Positions 1-9,278 of a DNA stretch of 64,000 bases are shown here, in pieces. Below the pieces are notes generated by a model. That model saw only the letters and a program-made list of their open reading frames with translations. It was not told the DNA's origin and ran no database searches. Each line of letters opens with the position of its first letter. Positions within the stretch are counted from its first letter, which is position 1. The stretch is from Leclercia adecarboxylata (lineage in GTDB: Bacteria > Pseudomonadota > Gammaproteobacteria > Enterobacterales > Enterobacteriaceae). Location of the stretch: positions 4,030,001 through 4,094,000 of the forward strand of contig NZ_CP098325.1 in the NCBI RefSeq assembly GCF_023639785.1, written 5' to 3'. Made by a program: the position numbers and the translations under genes.

Positions 1-708
1 GTTGCCCAGGCGGTGGAGGTGCTGACCACCCTGACCCAACACTGGCGAGCGCTGCCCGCCGATTCAGTGCAGGCCGCCGCCGCGCGCAAGCATCTGCAGC
101 AGCAAAGCAACCTGATTGCCAACCTGCTGGCCGAAGCCCAGGAGCTGGAAACCGGCTTAACCCGTGAGGAGGAGCCCGCCCGCCAGGCGCGGGATGAAGC
201 TAACGACGAATATGAGAAGTACCGCGAGCAGCAGCACGAGGCGGAAATCCGCCTGCGCAAGGGCCAGAATCTCTCCGAAGAAGATCAGAACGAGTTAAAA
301 CGGCTCTGGCGCCAGGCGAGCAAGCTCTGCCATCCGGACCTGGTGGCAGACGAACTGAAAGAAGAGGCGAACGCCATGATGGTGCAGCTGAACCAGGCGA
401 AGCAGCGTGGCGACGTAAAAGCGATCCGCTCCCTGGTGGCCCGTCTGCATCAGGGGCTGGAGCCGATGATGGCCAGCGACAGGCTGAACGATCTGACGCG
501 TATCCGCAAAAAGATGGCCCAGGTGCGCGAGCAAATCGACACCTTGTTGAGCGAGCTGGCGGAGCTGGAAAAAGAGGAGTCCTGGCTGCTGGTCTCCTCC
601 CTGAGCAATATGGAAGCCTATTTTGCCCAGCAGGAGAAAGCCCTGCACGAGGTGCGCGCCTCGCTGGAACATCAGGTCAACGAAGCGCAGCTCGACGACG
701 TGGCCTGA
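1..708 (+). CDS. J-domain-like protein, 5' end outside window (partial)
   Basis: The frame is open from base 1, so the true start lies upstream; GTG at 13 is the first possible start in the window but has no visible ribosome site. About 235 residues are seen, highly charged and helical, with Leu/Glu/Gln-rich coiled-coil-like stretches at both ends. Around bases 301-339 the segment RLWRQASKLCHPDLV carries the HPD tripeptide (331-339) that in J-domain proteins stimulates DnaK-type Hsp70 ATPase, followed by a helix-III-like MMVQLNQAKQRGD. No Gly/Phe linker or zinc-finger region is visible, so it is not DnaJ or CbpA; it resembles J-domain proteins with flanking coiled coils. Its client is unknown. 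The stop codon abuts the stop of convergent nfeF with no spare base. Confidence 0.7.
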   Translation, partial: VAQAVEVLTTLTQHWRALPADSVQAAAARKHLQQQSNLIANLLAEAQELETGLTREEEPARQARDEANDEYEKYREQQHEAEIRLRKGQNLSEEDQNELKRLWRQASKLCHPDLVADELKEEANAMMVQLNQAKQRGDVKAIRSLVARLHQGLEPMMASDRLNDLTRIRKKMAQVREQIDTLLSELAELEKEESWLLVSSLSNMEAYFAQQEKALHEVRASLEHQVNEAQLDDVA

Positions 709-1473
709 CTATCTGGCGTGCCAGTAAGCGCTGGCGCGCACCAGCTTCTGATCGATGGCGTCGGTTTCAAACAGGCGACTCAGGTTTTTCACCACCTTCC
801 CTTCCCCGGTCAGCCAGATGAAGTAATCCTCCGCCGGTACGCTGAGGGCGGCCAGATGGTCCGCCACCGCCTGCTCGTTGTGCCCCACCACCCAGGTGAT
901 GTTGAACTCGCTCAGGTGCGCCAGATAGTCCTGACAGGCGGCATCGCCGACGGTGACCACGGCGTGCACTTCCGGGCGCACCGGCAGGGCGCGCAGCGCC
1001 TCCAGACGGCGGCGCAGGGCGGGCATGCCTGACTCATCGCAAACATAGAGCTGCCAGGCGTAATCTTCCGGCACCACCAGCGAACCGCGCGGGCCCCCGA
1101 TGGAGAGTTTGTCCCCCGGCTTTGCCTCCACCGCCCACTGGCTTGCCACCCCGCCGTCGTGGATAAAGAAGTCGAGAGCAAGTTCATGGCGAGCTGCGTC
1201 ATACAGCGGGGTGTAATCCCGCGCCTGCGGGCGCACGCCGCCGCCCCAGTTAACGCCTTCGTCCGTCACTTCCGGCGGCACAAAGGTTGTGCCCGGTTCC
1301 GGGAAAAAGACTTTGGAATGGTCGTCGAAGCCGCGGGAGCTGAAGCCCTCCAGCGCCTCGCCGCCCAGGACGATGCGCTGAAAACCGGCGCTGACGCGCT
1401 CAACGCGAAGCACGTTCAGCTCGCGAAAACGCAGGTCGTTGCGGACACGTTGGGGATAGCGGGTAGTGGTCAT
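709..1473 (-). CDS. nfeF: NADPH-dependent ferric-chelate reductase (siderophore-interacting protein)
   Basis: 254 residues, the usual length of E. coli YqjH/NfeF. This cytoplasmic flavoprotein family reduces iron in imported ferric siderophores, releasing Fe(II) with NADPH. The N-terminal FAD-binding barrel shows the RDYTPLYD motif (RxYT type, which holds the flavin) and the FFIHDGGVASQWA stretch; the C-terminal half (YVCDESGMPALRRRLEAL onward) is the NADPH-binding domain. It is divergent from nfeR, whose product represses it in E. coli in response to iron and nickel. A Fur-box-like sequence lies just upstream. The 3' end touches the J-domain gene. Confidence 0.93.
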   Translation of the reverse strand: MTTTRYPQRVRNDLRFRELNVLRVERVSAGFQRIVLGGEALEGFSSRGFDDHSKVFFPEPGTTFVPPEVTDEGVNWGGGVRPQARDYTPLYDAARHELALDFFIHDGGVASQWAVEAKPGDKLSIGGPRGSLVVPEDYAWQLYVCDESGMPALRRRLEALRALPVRPEVHAVVTVGDAACQDYLAHLSEFNITWVVGHNEQAVADHLAALSVPAEDYFIWLTGEGKVVKNLSRLFETDAIDQKLVRASAYWHAR

Positions 1474-1495
1474 AATGTGCCTTCGTGATGTAAAA

Positions 1496-1505
1496 CGATA
1501 TATCG
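1496..1505. promoter_or_regulatory. Candidate NfeR operator, perfect palindrome CGATATATCG
   Basis: A perfect 10-bp palindrome lies 23 bp upstream of the nfeF start. The core GATATATC recurs at 1681-1688 next to nfeR, and TTTGATATAC at 1558-1567 is similar. YqjI/NfeR of E. coli autoregulates and represses yqjH through AT-rich dyads in this interval, so the repeated GATATATC is the best operator candidate. The assignment is inference. Confidence 0.5.
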
Positions 1506-1519
1506 AAATAAAAGTGAAA

Positions 1520-1534
1520 TGATAATGATTGCTA
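1520..1534. promoter_or_regulatory. Fur-box-like 7-1-7 site upstream of nfeF
   Basis: TGATAAT-G-ATTGCTA matches the 7-1-7 Fur consensus TGATAAT-N-ATTATCA fully in the left arm and at four of seven positions in the right arm. It lies about 50 bp upstream of nfeF, as expected for an iron-reductase gene also under Fur control in E. coli. Confidence 0.5.
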
Positions 1535-1707
1535 ACAACGAGGATTGCAAGATTTTTTTTGATATACCCATAGCTCGCGAAAGCAAAGTTGAAAGAGCAG
1601 ATTAAAAAATATAAATATCAATTAATTAAATTAAATAACGCATGCGACGTTGCTTGTTTGTGATTTTTAGATATAAATTAGATATATCAAAAGTACGGAG
1701 AAAGACG

Positions 1708-2253
1708 ATGCGACACTCACACGGCCACGACAATCACGAGCATCACCACCGCGGACGCGGCGGCGAACACCATCACGGCGGCGGCCGCCGCCAGCGCTTC
1801 TTTGGTCACGGCGAATTACGTCTGGTGATCCTGGATATCCTGACCCGCAACGCCAGCCACGGCTACGAGCTGATTAAGGCGATTGAGACCCTGACCCAGG
1901 GCAACTACACCCCAAGCCCGGGCGTGATCTATCCGACGCTGGATTTTCTGCAGGATCAGCAGTTCATCACCCTCACCGAGGAGGAGAACGGGCGTAAAAA
2001 GATTGAGATTACCCTTGCCGGGCAGCAGTGGCTGGATGAAAACATTGAACATCTGGAGCACATTCAGGAGCGCGTGAAAGCGCGCTGCGTGGGCTTCCAG
2101 CTGCGCAAAAACCCGCAGATGAAGCGGGCGCTGGATAACTTTAAAGCGGTGCTGGATCTGAAGGTTAATCAGGAAGAGACCAGCGACGCGCAGATCAAAC
2201 AGATTATCGGCGTGATCGACCGCGCGGCGCTGGAGATCTCCCAGCTCGATTAA
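1708..2253 (+). CDS. nfeR: PadR-family nickel/iron-responsive repressor
   Basis: 181 residues from ATG 1708, chosen because of the ACGGAGAAAG ribosome site 4 bp upstream; an in-frame ATG at 1642 has none and would add an atypical leader. Residues 1-30 are extremely His/Gly rich ([14 protein letters not shown], then EHHHGG), the metal-binding tail characteristic of YqjI/NfeR. Residues about 35-105 form a PadR winged helix ([24 protein letters not shown], then the [11 protein letters not shown] wing region). In E. coli it represses nfeF and itself and is released or modulated by nickel and iron. It is divergent from nfeF. The stop overlaps by four bases with the convergent chemoreceptor gene. 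Confidence 0.92.
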   Translation: MRHSHGHDNHEHHHRGRGGEHHHGGGRRQRFFGHGELRLVILDILTRNASHGYELIKAIETLTQGNYTPSPGVIYPTLDFLQDQQFITLTEEENGRKKIEITLAGQQWLDENIEHLEHIQERVKARCVGFQLRKNPQMKRALDNFKAVLDLKVNQEETSDAQIKQIIGVIDRAALEISQLD

Positions 2254-3809
2254 GCGGTCGCTTCTCCACGAACGCGGAACACTTTCACCAGCTCCTTCAG
2301 GTTCATCGCCTGATCGTTAAGGGAGGATGCCGCCGCCACGGACTCCTCCACCAGCGCGGAGTTCTGCTGGGTGGTAGCATCAATCAGGCCAATGGCGCTG
2401 TTGATCTGCGAGATGCCTTCCGTCTGTTCATGGCTTGCCTGACGAATTTCGCGCAGGATGACGTCCATCTCCTGCACGTTCCCCACCATGCCATTAATCA
2501 GCCCGCTGGCTTTTTCCACCAGCGCCATCCCGTCCTGCGTCTGGCTGGTTGAGCTTTCAATCAGCTGGCGAATTTCGCTGGCCGAGGTGGCGCTCTTCTG
2601 CGCCAGCTGGCGAACCTCACCGGCCACCACCGCAAAGCCGCGCCCGTGCTCACCCGCCCGCGCCGCCTCTACCGCCGCGTTCAGCGCCAGAATGTTGGTC
2701 TGGAAGGCAATAGCGTCAATCAGGTTGATGATGTCGGACATCCGGTTGGAGGTCTCGTTGATGAGGCGCATTTTGCTGGTGACCTGCTGCATCATCTCGC
2801 CGTTGTTTTTCACCACCCGGGCCGCATCGGCAGAGAGGGTTGTCGCTTCACCGGTATGTGACGCGGTGTTTTTCACGGTCGCCGTGATCTGCTCCATCGA
2901 TGCCGCTGTTTGTTCAACGGAGCTGGCCTGCTCTTCGGTACGCGCAGCCAGATCCTGGTTACCCGCCACAATCTGCGCCGCGGCGCTGGAGATACTCTCC
3001 GAGCCGGTCTGCACCTGCTGAACAATCTCCAGCAGACGGACTTTCATCTCCATCAGCGCCGTCAGCAGCTGGCCGGTTTCGTCTTTACCGTGAGAGGTCA
3101 TGCTCCGGGTCAGATCGCCCTCGGCGATGGCCTGGGCAAAATCCACCGCCTCGCCCAGCGGACGGGTAATGGAGCGCACGATAAACCATCCCATCAGGCT
3201 ACCCACCGCCACGCTGAACAGGGTGATGAGGATCAGCAGCAGGCGGTTGCTTTTGAAATCGCCGTCCACCTCCCTACCTGCGCGCTGCATCTCGGTGTCC
3301 TGAATCGCAATCAGCTCCTGCACCTTCGCCTTGTAGGCCTGTTGCAGGGTGAGGGTGTTGGTCATCATCTCCTGAATCGCCCCGGCCCGATCGTTGCTCT
3401 GCACCGCCTGCAGGATGCGGTAGCGGGAGTCGAGGTACTGCTGGCGGACCCCGCGGATATCGCTCAGCACCTGCTGGGATTTATCATCCTGCAGGGCCGT
3501 GTTCAGGGCGTCCAGAATCAGGGTGATACGCTCGCTGATCTCCTTCAGATGCTGCTCGGATTGCGCGGTGTATTTACCCTGGTCGTCCAGCAGCATCAGC
3601 TGTTGGGTGCTAATAAATTCCTGGAAGTTTTCGATTAACTGGTTGGCTTTTACCGTGGTGGGATAATCGCTGATGATGATGGATTGCATCCCGTTATTTG
3701 CCCGGTTAAGGCTCAACAGAGATAAACTCGCACTTATCCCCATCAGGACAATAAAGAATCCAAACGCCAGAAATAATTTCGTGCCGATTTTTACGTCATG
3801 TAAGAACAT
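2250..3809 (-). CDS. Methyl-accepting chemotaxis protein (Tsr/Tar-type)
   Basis: 519 residues from the ATG at 3809, preceded by GGAGTAAAT; a longer start at 3866 would run through the flagellar-type promoter and is rejected. TM1 is at about 12-31, a periplasmic four-helix sensor at about 33-186, TM2 at about 189-212 and HAMP at about 213-265. Then comes the long cytoplasmic coiled coil with the conserved tip ([20 protein letters not shown], then [15 protein letters not shown]). The C-terminus FRVRGEATA lacks the NWETF pentapeptide that tethers CheR/CheB in major receptors, so adaptation probably depends on other receptors. The ligand cannot be read from sequence. E. coli K-12 has no receptor between yqjI and aer. 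Confidence 0.93.
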   Translation of the reverse strand: MFLHDVKIGTKLFLAFGFFIVLMGISASLSLLSLNRANNGMQSIIISDYPTTVKANQLIENFQEFISTQQLMLLDDQGKYTAQSEQHLKEISERITLILDALNTALQDDKSQQVLSDIRGVRQQYLDSRYRILQAVQSNDRAGAIQEMMTNTLTLQQAYKAKVQELIAIQDTEMQRAGREVDGDFKSNRLLLILITLFSVAVGSLMGWFIVRSITRPLGEAVDFAQAIAEGDLTRSMTSHGKDETGQLLTALMEMKVRLLEIVQQVQTGSESISSAAAQIVAGNQDLAARTEEQASSVEQTAASMEQITATVKNTASHTGEATTLSADAARVVKNNGEMMQQVTSKMRLINETSNRMSDIINLIDAIAFQTNILALNAAVEAARAGEHGRGFAVVAGEVRQLAQKSATSASEIRQLIESSTSQTQDGMALVEKASGLINGMVGNVQEMDVILREIRQASHEQTEGISQINSAIGLIDATTQQNSALVEESVAAASSLNDQAMNLKELVKVFRVRGEATA

Positions 3810-3849
3810 ATTTACTCCATCGATGTGATTATTTCTCAGACGATCAGCG

Positions 3850-3877
3850 TTATCGGTAACTTTCATCGCTAACTTTA
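3850..3877 (-). promoter_or_regulatory. Sigma-28 (FliA)-type promoter of the chemoreceptor
   Basis: On the minus strand, TAAAGTTA is followed after 12 bp by ACCGATAA. The FliA consensus is TAAAGTTT-N11-GCCGATAA, so the match is 14 of 16 with spacing one base longer. It ends about 40 bp before the ATG at 3809. Confidence 0.65.
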
Positions 3878-4096
3878 TGACTTTGATCGCTTTTTTATTT
3901 CATAACCACAACAATAGATAGGCGCAGGCTATTAATTTTGGCTCATCGATCGTTACTCAACCCTGGAAACAGGTTTTCTGGGCAGAGCAGCGGAGAAAAC
4001 AGACGCAGGCAGGAAGAATATACCGAGGCTTTTTTTTTAGTTATTTAATATTCAATTAACAACTAATGATAAAAAGAATTACAACTCATAAATAAT

Positions 4097-4133
4097 AAAG
4101 CCGTTTGCTCCTGGCAGAGCAAACGGCTTTTTT
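4097..4133 (-). terminator. Rho-independent terminator downstream of aer
   Basis: A perfect stem of 14 bp (AAAGCCGTTTGCTC at 4097-4110, complement at 4117-4130) has a six-base loop and T/A runs on both sides. It lies 14 bp past the aer stop. The rest of the 3878-4096 gap is AT-rich and shows no gene. Confidence 0.85.
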
Positions 4134-4147
4134 GGAACCTTACTGAC

Positions 4148-5668
4148 TCAGTGCAGGACGGTGACGGCATCTTCCAGACGTTTAGCCCGGTGTTTCACCA
4201 TCGCCGACACCTGCGCGCTGGTTTCGACCAGCGCCGCGTTTTTCTGGGTAATCGAATCCAGTTCAGCGACCGCGCGGGTCAGCTCCGACAGCCCTGACGC
4301 CTGCTCGGAGGTGGACTGGCTGATCTCGGCGATAAGCCGGGTGACGTTCTGCACTTTCTCCACGATATCGTCCATCGTGCGTCCGGCGGCATGCACCTGT
4401 TCTGAGCCCGACAGCACTTTGCTGGCGCTGGCGTCAATTAGCTTGCGGATATCGTTGGCGGCGTTGGCGCTGCGGCTGGCCAGATGACGTACTTCTCCGG
4501 CCACCACCGCGAAGCCTTTGCCCTGCTCCCCTGCCCTGGCCGCTTCTACTGCCGCATTCAGCGCCAGAATATTGGTCTGGAAGGCGATGTCGTTGATCAG
4601 TTTGGTGATGGAGCCGATACGCTGGGTGCTGTCGGCAATCTCGTCCATAGTTTTAACCACGGTTTGCATCGCGTGTCCGCCTTCGGTAGCGGCGTCGCTG
4701 GCGGCAATAGAGAGCTTATCGGCATCGACGGCGGTGCGGGTGTTGCTCTGCACCGTCATCGCCAGCTGGTTCATGGTCTCGACGGTCTGCTTCACGTTGG
4801 AGACGGTCTGGTGCGTGCGATCGTTCAGGTCGTCGTTGCCCCGCGCCAGCTGGTCGCTGCCGTCGCGCACGTTAACCACCTGGCTTGAAACGTCGTTGAT
4901 CAGCCAGCGGCACATCAGGCCGAGCTGCCCCACTGCCCGCAGGGTCAGCCCCAGCTCGTCGCTGCGGTTAAGATGCTCCACGCTGTTACGCTCGCCCGTC
5001 GCCACTTTCAGGGCCTGACGCGCCACGTTTTCAACCGGGCGCACGATCTGCTGCTCAAACAGCAGGGTACCCAGCAGCATCACCAGCGCGCTGGCGCCCA
5101 GTGCCGCCCAGCCTGCCCCGGTGGCGAAGAGGGTCGCCGCCAGCATGGCAAACAGCGCCGTCATCACGCTGCGCACCCGCCAGCGCAGCGGCATTGCGGG
5201 GAGTTTCCCGGTCCAGCCTCTGGCAACCACCAGCCCTTTATGCACCCGCTTTTTGCTGCGCCCTTCGTTCAGGGCTTTATACAGCGGCTCCACGGCGGCA
5301 ATCTCTTCCGGCGTGGCCTTCACGCGGATGGACATGTACCCGGTGGTCTGGCCGTTACGCACCATCGGCACCGCATTGGCGCGCACCCAGTAGTGATCGC
5401 CATTTTTGCGGCGGTTTTTTACGATCCCGCTCCACGGCTCACCCTGTTGCAGGGTGTACCACATATCGGCAAAGGCCGCTTTTGGCATGTCCGGATGACG
5501 AACGAGGTTGTGCGGCTGCCCGACCAGTTCGGCCAGCGTGTAGCCACTCACCTGAACAAAGGTGTCATTGGCCTGAGTAATGTAGCTGTGCAGATCGGTG
5601 GTGGACATCAGAGTGGTGTCATCTTGCAGCGGGTATTCACACTGCGTGACAAACGGTTGAGGCGACAT
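4148..5668 (-). CDS. aer: Aerotaxis (redox) receptor Aer
   Basis: 506 residues, the exact E. coli Aer length, from the ATG at 5668, which has AAGGG six bases upstream; the ATG at 5674 sits directly on that AAGGG. Residues about 10-120 are the FAD-binding PAS domain (DTTLMSTTDLHSYITQANDT, GYTLAELVGQPHNLVRHPDM, KNGDHYWVRANAVPM). Next come the F1 linker (AVEPLYKALNEGR), a hydrophobic membrane anchor at about 163-205, HAMP, and the MCP signalling domain ([20 protein letters not shown]). There is no periplasmic sensor; Aer reads electron-transport redox state through FAD. It ends in AVTVLH as in K-12. A sigma-28 promoter lies upstream. Confidence 0.97.
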   Translation of the reverse strand: MSPQPFVTQCEYPLQDDTTLMSTTDLHSYITQANDTFVQVSGYTLAELVGQPHNLVRHPDMPKAAFADMWYTLQQGEPWSGIVKNRRKNGDHYWVRANAVPMVRNGQTTGYMSIRVKATPEEIAAVEPLYKALNEGRSKKRVHKGLVVARGWTGKLPAMPLRWRVRSVMTALFAMLAATLFATGAGWAALGASALVMLLGTLLFEQQIVRPVENVARQALKVATGERNSVEHLNRSDELGLTLRAVGQLGLMCRWLINDVSSQVVNVRDGSDQLARGNDDLNDRTHQTVSNVKQTVETMNQLAMTVQSNTRTAVDADKLSIAASDAATEGGHAMQTVVKTMDEIADSTQRIGSITKLINDIAFQTNILALNAAVEAARAGEQGKGFAVVAGEVRHLASRSANAANDIRKLIDASASKVLSGSEQVHAAGRTMDDIVEKVQNVTRLIAEISQSTSEQASGLSELTRAVAELDSITQKNAALVETSAQVSAMVKHRAKRLEDAVTVLH

Positions 5669-5716
5669 AGGCATCCCTTGCAGGTTACTTGAATGTTATT
5701 TTTGTGGCGTAAATAT

Positions 5717-5743
5717 TTTACGGCGGTAACGAACATATCTTTA
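5717..5743 (-). promoter_or_regulatory. Sigma-28 (FliA) promoter of aer
   Basis: The minus strand reads TAAAGATA, exactly 11 bp, then GCCGTAAA, against the consensus TAAAGTTT-N11-GCCGATAA. It lies about 50 bp upstream of the chosen start. E. coli aer belongs to the flagellar/chemotaxis regulon. Confidence 0.8.
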
Positions 5744-5902
5744 GATGTTAAACATGCCTGAGATCGCAAAACGCGACTAAACCGCATTTTTTGTGTGTTT
5801 TTTAATTTATTGATATCTAATGATTTCGTTTCGCAACTACCTCTAAAGGAGAATCTCCTTCTGCCCCCAATACAGGCTATATCCGCCCTGAAACAGGGCA
5901 AA

Positions 5903-5919
5903 TGCACTGCCGGTGGGCA
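5903..5919. promoter_or_regulatory. NtrC-like enhancer site upstream of the patA sigma-54 promoter
   Basis: TGCACT-N5-TGGGCA (17 bp) matches 9 of 12 positions of the NtrC dyad TGCACC-N5-GGTGCA. It lies about 145 bp upstream of the expected patA transcription start, a typical enhancer distance. Nearby small hairpins (AAGGAG-AAT-CTCCTT near 5846-5860; GCCCTG-AAA-CAGGGC at 5885-5899) are of unknown use. The interval 5744-6036 shows no gene. Confidence 0.4.
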
Positions 5920-5987
5920 TCCCCGTCTTTGAAAACGCCACACCGCAGCGGCCATTCTGTCGTTTTGCATGATTAAATTTTGTGTAA

Positions 5988-7478
<1,491 letters not shown>

Positions 7479-7483
7479 AAAAA

Positions 7484-7557
7484 CGCCGGGCGGCGCTGCG
7501 CCTGCCCGGCCTACAAGATCCAATGCCGTTGCAGGCCCGCGCCAGCGGGCGTTTTTA
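7484..7557. repeat. REP element plus terminator hairpin after patA
   Basis: A REP unit (GCCGGGCGGCGCTGCGCC..GCCCGGCCTAC, 7484-7514) is followed by the strong hairpin GCCCGC-GCCA-GCGGGC at 7535-7550 and a T run (7552-7556). It separates patA from the convergent XRE gene and probably terminates both. Confidence 0.75.
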
Positions 7558-8157
7558 CCGGTGAAACTCCGCCACGGTCATCGTGAAACGCAACACACTC
7601 TCCCCATCGTTCACATAGCTGTGCGCCGCTTCTGTTTTCGCCACCGCCGAGGTGCCGGCGACCACCTGATTAACGCTCTCTTCCACCTTCAGCGTCAATA
7701 CTCCCGCCTCCACGTGGAGCAGTTCAAATGTCCCTGCCGGATGGCCCGGCGAGCTGAAAATCTCTCCCGGATACATCTTCCAGCGCCAGAGTTCAATCAT
7801 GTCCGGACCGGTGGTGCCCGCCAGTAGCCGGGCGCTGCCGCCTTTCTCACCCCGCCAGAGCACCGGGATCGCCGCTTCCTCGATAATATGCACCTGCGGC
7901 TCGCTGGCGACGTTGACGATGTCCGCCACCGAGATACCCAGTGCCGCCGCCAGTTTGCAAAGGATCGCAATGCTGGGGTTGGCCGCCCCTTTCTCGATCT
8001 CCACCAGCATCCCTTTGCTGACGCTGGCCCGGCGCGACAGCTCATCCAGCGACAGCTTTTTATCTTTGCGCCAGTTGCGAATCCGGTTTGCCACCGCCAG
8101 GCTTACCTGGGCGACATCGGCACCCGTCTCAGTCATTATATTGACTTTATCAGTCAT
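7555..8157 (-). CDS. XRE-family transcriptional regulator with C-terminal cupin domain
   Basis: 200 residues. Residues about 20-75 are a classic HTH_3/XRE domain (LAVANRIRNWRKDKKLSLDE, SKGMLVEIEKGAANPSIAIL). Residues about 100-198 form a small double-stranded beta-helix cupin (GEIFSSPGHPAGTFELLHVE, AHSYVNDGESVLRFTMTVAE), the architecture of single-cupin regulators that bind a small effector. ATG 8157 is used; the in-frame ATG at 8136 (MTETGADV) is equally possible, since neither has a strong ribosome site. It is divergent from the B3/4-domain gene across 42 bp, so it very likely controls that gene and itself. Not at this position in E. coli K-12. Effector unknown. Confidence 0.88.
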   Translation of the reverse strand: MTDKVNIMTETGADVAQVSLAVANRIRNWRKDKKLSLDELSRRASVSKGMLVEIEKGAANPSIAILCKLAAALGISVADIVNVASEPQVHIIEEAAIPVLWRGEKGGSARLLAGTTGPDMIELWRWKMYPGEIFSSPGHPAGTFELLHVEAGVLTLKVEESVNQVVAGTSAVAKTEAAHSYVNDGESVLRFTMTVAEFHR

Positions 8158-8199
8158 TGGTCATTACCATGGTATAAAACAGTCAATACAGGATTATTT

Positions 8200-8889
8200 A
8201 TGTCCCTTCTTACGCCGTCAATAGATCCGCGTCTTGCCGGGATCGCGCCGGGGTTCCGCGCGCTGAGCATCGTGGTTGAAGCAGCGCCGATTACCTCTCC
8301 GGAGGTTGCGCCTGCGGTCTTAGTCCAGGCCTGCAAGCAGTTATTAAGTGATGACGTGGACTGGGCTGATGCTCATCTCGCCGCCTGGGATGAGGTGTTC
8401 AAGGCCTTTGGCGCTAAACCAAAACGCACGCCCTGCTCCGCCAGCGCCCTGCGCAAGCGGGCACTGAAAGACGGCACGCTGCCATCGCTCGATCCGGTGG
8501 TGGATATCTACAATGCGGTCAGTATCCGCTACGCCATTCCGGTGGGCGGGGAAAATCTCGCCGCTTATACCGGGGCTCCACGCCTGACGTTGGCCGACGG
8601 CAGCGAAACCTTTGACACCCTGAAAGAGGGGCAGCCTGTGGTAGAGCATCCCGAGGCGGGAGAGGTGGTGTGGCGCGATGACCTGGGCGTGACCTGCCGC
8701 CGCTGGAACTGGCGACAAGGGGTGCGCACCCGCCTGGACAGTGACGCGCAAACTATGTGGTTTATTCTCGAAAGCCTGCCCGCGATGCCGTTAACGGCGC
8801 TGGAGGCGGCGGGTGATGAGCTGGTCGGGCATCTGCAGAGGCTGATGCCGGGTGCGACAGCGCAGGTGCAACTGCTTGAGCTGACCTGA
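8200..8889 (+). CDS. B3/B4 tRNA-binding-domain protein (PheT-like editing fold)
   Basis: 229 residues from ATG 8200. A longer in-frame start would run antisense through the regulator gene and is rejected. The protein resembles stand-alone B3/B4 domains, the fold of the phenylalanyl-tRNA synthetase beta-chain editing site: the N-terminal GIAPGFRALSIVVEAAPIT, the SASALRKRALKDGTLPSLDP turn, DIYNAVSIRYAIPVGGENLA, and LESLPAMPLTALEAAGDEL near the end are typical. Members are proposed to hydrolyse mischarged tRNAs or bind amino-acid-like ligands; the reaction of this one is unproven. The divergent XRE-cupin partner suggests effector-controlled expression. Confidence 0.8.
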   Translation: MSLLTPSIDPRLAGIAPGFRALSIVVEAAPITSPEVAPAVLVQACKQLLSDDVDWADAHLAAWDEVFKAFGAKPKRTPCSASALRKRALKDGTLPSLDPVVDIYNAVSIRYAIPVGGENLAAYTGAPRLTLADGSETFDTLKEGQPVVEHPEAGEVVWRDDLGVTCRRWNWRQGVRTRLDSDAQTMWFILESLPAMPLTALEAAGDELVGHLQRLMPGATAQVQLLELT

Positions 8890-8893
8890 AAAA

Positions 8894-8982
8894 CGCCGGG
8901 CGGCGCTGCGCTTGCCCGGCCTACAACGGCCGCAACGATTTGAGGTTTTGTAGGCCCGGTAAGCAACGCGCCACCGGGCGAT
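8894..8982. repeat. BIME: two inverted REP units between the B3/4 gene and lsrG
   Basis: The first REP (8894-8924: GCCGGGCGGCGCTGCGC..GCCCGGCCTAC) and the second, in opposite orientation (8950-8981: GTAGGCCCGGTAAGC..CCACCGGGC), are joined by a 25-bp linker. The second ends in a T run that overlaps the lsrG stop region. It sits between convergent genes and probably acts as a terminator and mRNA-end protector. Confidence 0.85.
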
Positions 8983-8984
8983 TT

Positions 8985-9278
8985 TTATTCCGGCATCAGC
9001 CCGACAAAACAGCGCTTTTTACGCGGCTCCGACATCAAATCCTCAAGCTGCTCCACGCACGCCAGATAGTGCGGGGTCTGCTTATGCGCCGCCACCGCCT
9101 CTTCATCCTTATAGGCTTCGTAGATAAAGAACCGGGTTTTCACCCGCGGATCCTGGAGCACGTCGAACCGCAAATTACCTGGCTCCTGGATGGCCCCTTC
9201 GTGGTTGGCGCGAAACACGTCCAGAAACTCGTCCACCTTGTCCGGCTTAATGTTGATCTCCACTAACGTCACGTTCAT
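8985..9278 (-). CDS. lsrG: (4S)-4-hydroxy-5-phosphonooxypentane-2,3-dione isomerase LsrG
   Basis: 97 residues from the ATG at 9278, whose ATGA overlaps the lsrF stop. A longer open frame to 9449 runs antisense-like through lsrF and is rejected. ABM (antibiotic biosynthesis monooxygenase) fold: [20 protein letters not shown], then [19 protein letters not shown] and [19 protein letters not shown]. In E. coli LsrG isomerises phospho-AI-2 (P-DPD), the step before LsrF, clearing the inducer of LsrR. Last gene of lsrACDBFG. Confidence 0.96.
   Translation of the reverse strand: MNVTLVEINIKPDKVDEFLDVFRANHEGAIQEPGNLRFDVLQDPRVKTRFFIYEAYKDEEAVAAHKQTPHYLACVEQLEDLMSEPRKKRCFVGLMPE

Noticed and set aside
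3810..3866. 57-bp N-terminal extension of the chemoreceptor
   Set aside because: It would encode a charged leader before the first membrane helix and overlaps the sigma-28-type promoter; the ATG at 3809 has a good ribosome site.
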